Below the pieces are notes generated by a model that was given only the letters and a program-made list of their open reading frames with translations, ran no database searches and was not told the DNA's origin. Both the position numbers and the translations under genes were made by a program. A stretch of 24,166 nucleotides of DNA from Flavobacteriales bacterium UBA2426 (GTDB taxonomy: Bacteria > Bacteroidota > Bacteroidia > Flavobacteriales_F > PHOS-HE28), in NCBI GenBank assembly GCA_002342985.1, contig DDRC01000227.1, forward strand, positions 38,190 through 62,355, given 5' to 3'. Positions 16,485 to 22,216 of the stretch are shown piece after piece. Positions within the stretch are counted from its first letter, which is position 1. Every line of letters begins with the position of its first letter.

Positions 16485-17270
16485 TCAAAGGCAGGCCGTA
16501 CGGCCGCCATCCACCGGCAGGTTGATGCCGTTGATGTAGCCGCCTGATGGCCCGGCCAGGAATGCCACGGCGGCGGCGATCTCCTGCGGTTCCGCGAACC
16601 GGCGCAACGGGATCTCGGCTTCCATCTCTGCTGCGGCCGCCGCCTCGGAGATGCCCTGCTTCGCGGATTTGCCCCGGATGATGGCCGTGAGGCGCTCGGT
16701 GCGCGTCGCCCCGGGCAGCACATTGTTCACGGTGATGCCGTGGGGCCCCAGCTCATTGGCCATCGTCTTGCCCCAGTTGGCTACGGCTCCCCGGACGGTG
16801 TTGCTGACGCCAAGGTTGTGCAGCGGCTGCTTGACACTGGTGCTGATGATGTTGATCAGCCGCCCATGACGCTGCTGCTTCATTCCGGGGACGATGGCCA
16901 GTGCAACCGCCTGAAAGGCCATCAGGTGCTGCCTGAAGGCGGTCTCGAACCCCTCCAATCCGGCCTCGTGGGCAGGCCCAGGCGGAGGTCCACCGCTGTT
17001 GTTCACGACGATATGCACCGGCGCCTCGGCTGCCACTCTTTTCATCGCCTCGGACAGCGCCGCCGTGTCGAGCAGGTCGAGCACGAGGTAGCGATGTGAC
17101 GAACCGTTACTGGAAGGCAGCTCTGCCAACACCGACTCGAGCCGGTCGCGGTCACGTGCAACGGCGATGATCGATGCCCCCAGGGCCGCGAGTTCCAGGG
17201 CCACGGCACGGCCGATTCCCTGCGATGCGCCCAGGACCAGGGCCCGTTGGCCGGTGAGTTGGATGTCCAT
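16485..17270 (-). CDS. Short-chain dehydrogenase/reductase, Tyr/Lys-less variant
   Basis: A 261-residue classical-length SDR. The NAD(P)-binding motif GASQGIG (14-20), the VVNNSGG strand-4 motif (88-94) and the C-terminal PVDGGR are intact, so a Rossmann fold is secure. The catalytic triad is not canonical: Ser143 is present, but thirteen residues on, where Tyr should stand, is Ser156, and the lysine position is Arg160 (GVSNTVRGAV). From memory a branch of SDR proteins with LSNxxR in this place exists and is usually labelled only as SDR oxidoreductase. The start at 17270 gives the standard N-terminus MDIQLTGQRALVLGASQ. The gene lies alone on the minus strand between secreted-protein genes, with CACCTTTG (17276-17283) just upstream. 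Confidence 0.85.
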   Translation of the reverse strand: MDIQLTGQRALVLGASQGIGRAVALELAALGASIIAVARDRDRLESVLAELPSSNGSSHRYLVLDLLDTAALSEAMKRVAAEAPVHIVVNNSGGPPPGPAHEAGLEGFETAFRQHLMAFQAVALAIVPGMKQQRHGRLINIISTSVKQPLHNLGVSNTVRGAVANWGKTMANELGPHGITVNNVLPGATRTERLTAIIRGKSAKQGISEAAAAAEMEAEIPLRRFAEPQEIAAAVAFLAGPSGGYINGINLPVDGGRTACL

Positions 17271-17275
17271 GCGCG

Positions 17276-17283
17276 CAAAGGTG
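17276..17283 (-). promoter_or_regulatory. Candidate -7 element for the SDR gene
   Basis: On the minus strand CACCTTTG matches TAnnTTTG except for its first base and ends five bases before the ATG. No convincing -33 partner at standard spacing was found. Confidence 0.25.
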
Positions 17284-17296
17284 GAGTTGAATCCGC

Positions 17297-17327
17297 TTGG
17301 AAAACCCATGGGCAATGGTTCACTTCG
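17297..17327 (+). promoter_or_regulatory. Candidate promoter for T9SS cargo 2
   Basis: TTG (17297-17299), 20 bases, then TCACTTCG (17320-17327) resembles a Bacteroidota -33/-7 pair with two mismatches in the -7 box. The ATG follows 24 bases later, at 17352. Confidence 0.3.
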
Positions 17328-17351
17328 TGCCGTTAATCCAAACCAACACCC

Positions 17352-19979
17352 ATGAAAGGAATCTACCAGTTCTCGCTCAGCTTGTTCTGTGCGGTGGGGG
17401 TGGTCGGAAGCGTCAATGCCCAAGGCACGTTCTCCAACCCCTCCAAGGCCGCTTTCTCGAAGCTCTCGGTCCAGCGCACCACCCCGGTTCCGGCCGTTCG
17501 TTGGCACCAGGATGCCGAGCAGGTGGCGAGCCTAGGAGGTGTGGCCAACGACCTCTGCGCCAACGCCACGGTGCTGACCGTGAACGCTGCCGGTGCCTGC
17601 CCGGGAGCCGCTGTGGGCGGCAACAACGGCGGTGCCGGGAATGACAACGGCACGCCCGGCTGCGATGTGACCGAGTCCGCCTTTGAGGATGTCTGGTACA
17701 GCTTCAACTCCGGGATCTATGCTTCGATCACCATGGACATCACGCCTGGCACGATCGAGGACATCGTCATCGAGGTGTTCGAGGGAAGCTGTGCTGGCTC
17801 GGTGATCGAGTGCGACCTGGGCGCGCTTTCCTACAACCTGGCCGTGACCCCTGGCACCAACTATGTGGTCCGCCTCGCCTCCAACAACGACTTCGGCTTC
17901 GGTGGCACCTTCGATATCTGCCTCACCGGGAACGGCGGCGGCGGCGGTTCCGCCAATGATGACTGCGCCGATGTGACCGCATCCCCGCTCGCCATCGGAT
18001 CGACCGTTACGTTCAATGGCGACAACACGGATGCGGTGCCCGGTGGCGATGGACTCCTCGATGTGGGAGGCGATACCACCACGGTCTGGCATGCCATCAC
18101 CATCACCGAGTGCGCCAACCTCACCGTTTCCTTCTGCGGCACCGCGGTGCCCGCCGCGAACAACTGGGCGGCCCTCTTCTCGAATTGCCCCGCTGACGCG
18201 GAGTACATCCTGTTCAGCGATGGCAACTTCGACGATTGCGGCGACGATAACCTGACCCTGTTCTATAACGACGTGCCCGCAGGCACCTACTATGTGCCCG
18301 TGCGGGGCGAGCCCGCCACGGCCGGCCCCTACACCCTTGAGGTGTCGGCGGAGGCCTGTGCCACCGCTGGCGCCTATTGCGCTGCCGGTGCCACCAGCTC
18401 CAGCGCTTCCTTCGAGAAGATCAGCAACGTGAACGTTGCCGGGATCGACAACAGCTCCACCGCTGCCTCCGGGTATGAGGACTTCACCGCCGTATCCGGG
18501 AGCATGACCGCCGGACAGGGTTACCCCATCACCGTCACCCTCAGCAACGGCTGGGAGAGCGATGAGGTGCGCGTTTGGATCGACTTCGACCAGAACGACG
18601 CCTTCGATGCCGGCGAACTGGTCTTCACCTCGACGATCGGCGAAGGCCCGCATGCGGGGACCATCAATGTGCCCGCTGGAGCGCTGGCCGGCAGCACCCG
18701 CATGCGCGTACGCCTGCACGACACGCATGACGGTTCGGAATACACGAACATTCCCAATGCCACGCCGTGCGGCACCTCCACCTACGGGCAGGTCGAGGAT
18801 TACACGATCAACATCTCCGGTGGTGGACCTGCGCCGGTCAACGACCTGTGCGGCAGCGTGACGGCCGTTCCGCTTGCCGTGGGCGGAAGCGTGGAATTCA
18901 CGGGCGACAACACCAACGCCACGAACACCGGCGACTTCGTGCCGGGTTCCGATTTCGATGACATGGACCCGACCGTGTGGCATGCCTTCACCACCACGGA
19001 GTGCGCCAACGTCACCGTGTCGTACTGCGGCACCGACCCAGCGTTCGAGAACGTGTGGATCTTCCTCACGCAGGACTGCCCCGTAGGCGATAACTACGTG
19101 ATCGGCGCATGGGAGACCACCACCTGCGGCCCGAACGTGGTGGTGAACTACTTCGACCTGCCGGCCGGCACCTGGTATGTGCCGGTGATCATGGACCTCG
19201 ATGCCGCTCTCGGCGCCTATGAGATCACCGTCTCGGCCACGGCATGCGCTGAGCCCGGCCCCTACTGCGAAGCAGGCGCGACCAGCGTTCAGTTCGAGAA
19301 GATCGGCAACGTCACATTCGCCGACATCAACAACACCTCCACGTCCGCTGCGGGCTATGAGGACTTCACAGGCATCACGGGCTCCGTGGTGGCAGGCGTG
19401 ACCTATCCCATCTCGGTGACCATCGCGGGTGGCTACGCCACCGATCAGGTACTGGCGTGGATCGACTGGGACCAGAGCAACACCTTCGAGGTGGGTGAAC
19501 TGGTGCTCTCCTCCGCCAATGGTGCAGGTCCCCATACCGGCAGCGTGAGCGTCCCGCTCACCGCCCTCGCGGGCACCACCCGGATGCGCGTACGCCTGCA
19601 CGATACCTACACCGGCCCCGACTATACCAATACGCCGAACAACACGCCGTGCGGGGAGTCCACCTTCGGTCAGGTGGAGGACTATACGATCGACATGATC
19701 GGCATCATCACCGGTATGGAGTCCGCGCAGCAGAGCGGGTTCTCGGTGTTCCCGAACCCCAATGACGGAAACATGACCGTGCGCTGGAATGCCGCATCGG
19801 GCCAGGCGCTGATCGAGATCATCGACGTGGCTGGTCGCATCGTGTTCAGCGAGCAGCGTGCCGTTAGCAGCGGCGCTGCCTTGCAGTTGGGCCTCGCCGG
19901 CACCATGGCTCCCGGTACGTACATGCTCCGCATGACGACGGACAAGGGCCGTGAGGAGCAGCGCATCGTGGTGCGCTGA
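17352..19979 (+). CDS. T9SS cargo protein 2 with two GEVED domains
   Basis: An 875-residue secreted protein. Signal peptide: about 1-23 (cleaved in SVNA before Gln24). An NDxC module (about 64-195, ANDLCANA) is followed by a composite unit present twice: an NDxC module (from about 200 and 496) joined to a GEVED domain (about 340-490 and 636-781). The GEVED domains share GYEDFT, VRVWIDFDQND / VLAWIDWDQSN, TRMRVRLHDT and the family-defining GQVEDYTI. The conserved module cysteines C205 and C500 are 295 residues apart. The C-terminus (about 795-875) is a type A sorting domain starting at SVFPNPNDG and ending GTYMLRMTTDKGREEQRIVVR in two blocks. GEVED domains occur in many Bacteroidota surface proteins; their ligand is not defined. 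A terminator follows. Confidence 0.9.
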   Translation: MKGIYQFSLSLFCAVGVVGSVNAQGTFSNPSKAAFSKLSVQRTTPVPAVRWHQDAEQVASLGGVANDLCANATVLTVNAAGACPGAAVGGNNGGAGNDNGTPGCDVTESAFEDVWYSFNSGIYASITMDITPGTIEDIVIEVFEGSCAGSVIECDLGALSYNLAVTPGTNYVVRLASNNDFGFGGTFDICLTGNGGGGGSANDDCADVTASPLAIGSTVTFNGDNTDAVPGGDGLLDVGGDTTTVWHAITITECANLTVSFCGTAVPAANNWAALFSNCPADAEYILFSDGNFDDCGDDNLTLFYNDVPAGTYYVPVRGEPATAGPYTLEVSAEACATAGAYCAAGATSSSASFEKISNVNVAGIDNSSTAASGYEDFTAVSGSMTAGQGYPITVTLSNGWESDEVRVWIDFDQNDAFDAGELVFTSTIGEGPHAGTINVPAGALAGSTRMRVRLHDTHDGSEYTNIPNATPCGTSTYGQVEDYTINISGGGPAPVNDLCGSVTAVPLAVGGSVEFTGDNTNATNTGDFVPGSDFDDMDPTVWHAFTTTECANVTVSYCGTDPAFENVWIFLTQDCPVGDNYVIGAWETTTCGPNVVVNYFDLPAGTWYVPVIMDLDAALGAYEITVSATACAEPGPYCEAGATSVQFEKIGNVTFADINNTSTSAAGYEDFTGITGSVVAGVTYPISVTIAGGYATDQVLAWIDWDQSNTFEVGELVLSSANGAGPHTGSVSVPLTALAGTTRMRVRLHDTYTGPDYTNTPNNTPCGESTFGQVEDYTIDMIGIITGMESAQQSGFSVFPNPNDGNMTVRWNAASGQALIEIIDVAGRIVFSEQRAVSSGAALQLGLAGTMAPGTYMLRMTTDKGREEQRIVVR
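17949..19698 (+). repeat. Duplicated NDxC+GEVED composite unit within cargo 2
   Basis: Two units of about 295 codons (from 17949 and from 18831) encode the same order of NDxC module plus GEVED domain. Short near-identical DNA patches remain, such as the shared ATGCGCGTACGCCTGCACGA at 18703 and 19586, supporting duplication of the whole unit. Confidence 0.75.
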
Positions 19980-19996
19980 TCGGAATCGGTTCAGTG

Positions 19997-20030
19997 GGCG
20001 AGGGGCGGCACTGCGGTGCCGCCCCTCGTC
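19997..20030 (+). terminator. Terminator after T9SS cargo 2
   Basis: A 13-bp perfect stem (19999-20011 with 20016-20028) closes a TGCG loop, with further weak outer pairs. Only a short pyrimidine-rich tail follows, but the position right after the stop codon at 19979 supports the call. Confidence 0.75.
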
Positions 20031-20103
20031 GCTTCCGGAGCTTCCCCTTCCCCATTGTGGATAAGTCGTTCACCTCGCGGGGCGGCAGGGGAGTGGGTCG
20101 CGT

Positions 20104-20111
20104 GAATTTTG
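20104..20111 (+). promoter_or_regulatory. Candidate -7 element for T9SS cargo 3
   Basis: GAATTTTG matches TAnnTTTG at all but the first position and lies 18 bases before the chosen ATG at 20130. No clear -33 box is visible. Confidence 0.3.
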
Positions 20112-20129
20112 CTCGCTGATTCCATCCCC

Positions 20130-22175
20130 ATGCGCGCTTCCATGACCCGTCCTGGATACTTGGCCCTGCTCCTCGCTCTGGCAGGGCCATTGCATGCTCA
20201 AGTCAACGACTTCTGCGGCGATGTGACACCCGTGCCGCTGGCCGTCGGCGGGTCCGTCCAATTCACAGGGGATAACACCGGCGCCACGGTCGATGGGGAT
20301 TTCGCGCCGGGCTCCACGCTTGGCGGCTTGGGTATCCCCAGCACCTGGCATGCCTTCACCGTGACCACCTGCGCCGACATCACCGTGGATTACTGCGGTA
20401 CCGCGCCCGCCTTCACCGAGTTCTGGAATGTGCTGGCCACCACCTGCCCCGCCAGCAATGCCTACATCGCCACCCAGCAGTACGAGTACGTGACCTGCGG
20501 CGATGGCAACCCGACCATGCGCTTCCTGAATGTGCCGCCCGCGACCTATTACTTCCCGGTGTGGTATGATGCCGCGGGTGCCTCCGGCCCCTACACCATC
20601 AATGTGAGCGCGGCGGCCTGCGGGTCCAGTGTTGCGCCCAACGACAACTGCGCAGATGCGCTGCCCGAGGTCCTTTCCCCGGGCGCTCAGCTGAGCTTCA
20701 CCGGCGATAACACCTTCGCGACATCGACGGGGGATTTCGCCGCAGGCACTCCGTTCGCTGCAGCGCCGGTTGTGTGGCATGCTTTCACCCTCACCGAATG
20801 CACGCGGGTCACCGTGGCCTACTGCGGCCAGTCGCCGGCCTGGGGAAACACCTTGGGCGTGCTCACGCGCGATTGCCCCGGTTCCGACCTGGTGTATTTC
20901 AGCACCGTGAACACCTCCGCCTGCGGCGATGGCAATTCGAGCTATACCTTCAACTCCCTGGCCGCCGGCACCTACTACATTCCGGTGCTGCTGAGCCCGG
21001 GCACCAACGCCATCGGCGCGTATGAGCTCACCGTTTCGGGTGAGGCCTGCCCGCCACCGACATCCTTCCAGGATAACTGCGCCAGTGTGCAGTACCAGCC
21101 GCTGGCTGTCGGCGGCAGCATCACCTTTGAGGGCGATAATAGCAGCGCCACCGGTGCCGGTGACTTCCCCGAAGGCTCGCCTTTCAATGGCGCTCCCGTG
21201 GTGTGGCACGGCATCTCCACGGCCACCTGCACGCGGCTCACCATCGCCTACTGCGGACAGGACCCGGTCTGGGGCAACACCTTCGGGTTCCTGGCGCGCG
21301 ATTGCCCGGCTTCGGACCTGGTGTTCTTCACGAACACCAACAGCACCGATTGCGTGGAGGGCAATGTCACCTACATCTATGCCAATCTTCCCGCCGGCGA
21401 TTACCTGATCCCCGTGGTTCGGGACCCGGGCAACAATGCCATCGGCCCCTATACCATTCAGGTTTCGGCTGCCAGCTGTCCGGCTGTGCCCCCGGCGAAC
21501 GACGCGTGCACCAATGCAACACCCGTGGTGCTCGACGCCCTGGCCACCCTGACCTTCACCGGCGACAATACCAATGCCACCAGTGGCGGTGATTTCGTGC
21601 CCGGCTCGCCCTTCGCGGCTGCACCGGTCACCTGGCATGCCTTCACCACGGAACAATGCGCCGATCTTCTAGTGGACTACTGCGGCCTGGCACCGGCCTG
21701 GACCAACACCTTGGGCATCCTCGCCACTGCCTGCCCCGGCGACGGCCTGGTTTATTTCACCACCACCACCAGCACCTGCACCGACGGCAACTCCACCTAC
21801 CTCTTCAACGACCTGCAGCCCGGCACCTACTACCTGCCCGTGCTGCGCGATGCGCTCAACGGCTCCTTCGGCCCATACAGTATCGCGGTAACCGCCGAGG
21901 ATTGCCTGTTCCTGGGTGATGCTGAACCGGCGGCATTCGAGGGATTGGTCCTGTGGCCCAACCCGGCTGCCGATGAAGTGAATCTGACCGGCGTGCCCGT
22001 TGGAGCGCAGCTGCGCATCCTCGATGCCGCAGGCCGCATTGTCCTGGAGCAGCGCGTCATCCAGTCGGGGAAGCAGCGCATCAGCACCGCTGGTCGTCTT
22101 GCGCCCGGCAGCTACACCCTGCTCGTTCAGGCTGCGGCTGGTCAGCGGGCTTTCCGTCTCGTCCTGAACAGATAA
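20130..22175 (+). CDS. T9SS cargo protein 3, four tandem NDxC modules
   Basis: A 681-residue secreted protein made almost entirely of repeats. The signal peptide ends in LAGPLHAQ (about residue 24). Four modules of about 143 residues follow, with their first conserved cysteines at 29, 174, 317 and 460. Each repeats the pattern [ND]DxC, FTGDNTxAT, GDF, WHAFT, YCG, a CP pair, a CGDGN-like turn and GTYYxPV, ending GPYxIxVSAxxC. The sorting domain (about 595-681) begins near LVLWPNPAADEVNL and includes LRILDAAGRIVLEQ and GSYTLLVQ. The start at 20130 gives a good signal peptide; ATG 20142 is an alternative. The modules match those in cargo 2 (WHAFTTTECANVTVSYCG). The next secreted-protein gene starts 41 bases later with no terminator, so the two may be co-transcribed. 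Confidence 0.88.
   Translation: MRASMTRPGYLALLLALAGPLHAQVNDFCGDVTPVPLAVGGSVQFTGDNTGATVDGDFAPGSTLGGLGIPSTWHAFTVTTCADITVDYCGTAPAFTEFWNVLATTCPASNAYIATQQYEYVTCGDGNPTMRFLNVPPATYYFPVWYDAAGASGPYTINVSAAACGSSVAPNDNCADALPEVLSPGAQLSFTGDNTFATSTGDFAAGTPFAAAPVVWHAFTLTECTRVTVAYCGQSPAWGNTLGVLTRDCPGSDLVYFSTVNTSACGDGNSSYTFNSLAAGTYYIPVLLSPGTNAIGAYELTVSGEACPPPTSFQDNCASVQYQPLAVGGSITFEGDNSSATGAGDFPEGSPFNGAPVVWHGISTATCTRLTIAYCGQDPVWGNTFGFLARDCPASDLVFFTNTNSTDCVEGNVTYIYANLPAGDYLIPVVRDPGNNAIGPYTIQVSAASCPAVPPANDACTNATPVVLDALATLTFTGDNTNATSGGDFVPGSPFAAAPVTWHAFTTEQCADLLVDYCGLAPAWTNTLGILATACPGDGLVYFTTTTSTCTDGNSTYLFNDLQPGTYYLPVLRDALNGSFGPYSIAVTAEDCLFLGDAEPAAFEGLVLWPNPAADEVNLTGVPVGAQLRILDAAGRIVLEQRVIQSGKQRISTAGRLAPGSYTLLVQAAAGQRAFRLVLNR
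20202..21914 (+). repeat. Four tandem ~143-residue modules in cargo 3
   Basis: The first conserved cysteine of each module falls at residues 29, 174, 317 and 460, spacings of 145, 143 and 143. Modules 2 and 3 are the most similar by eye, for example AYCGQSPAWGNTLGVLTRDC against AYCGQDPVWGNTFGFLARDC. Confidence 0.8.
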
Positions 22176-22216
22176 GCATCCGGCTTCGCCATCTTCCAAT
22201 CACCGATTACCTGACC

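Noticed and set aside
17532..19601. 689-codon open frame on the minus strand opposite cargo 2
   Set aside because: It is antisense to a clear signal-peptide/GEVED/T9SS protein. The translation is Gly/His/Arg-rich without domains, and its length comes from high-GC codon bias.
20056..20064. Replication origin at the DnaA-box match
   Set aside because: Only one perfect box, no AT-rich unwinding region, and no dnaA, dnaN or other origin-linked genes nearby.
20070..21656. 528-codon minus-strand frame opposite cargo 3
   Set aside because: It mirrors the repeats of the plus-strand gene and has no independent features.
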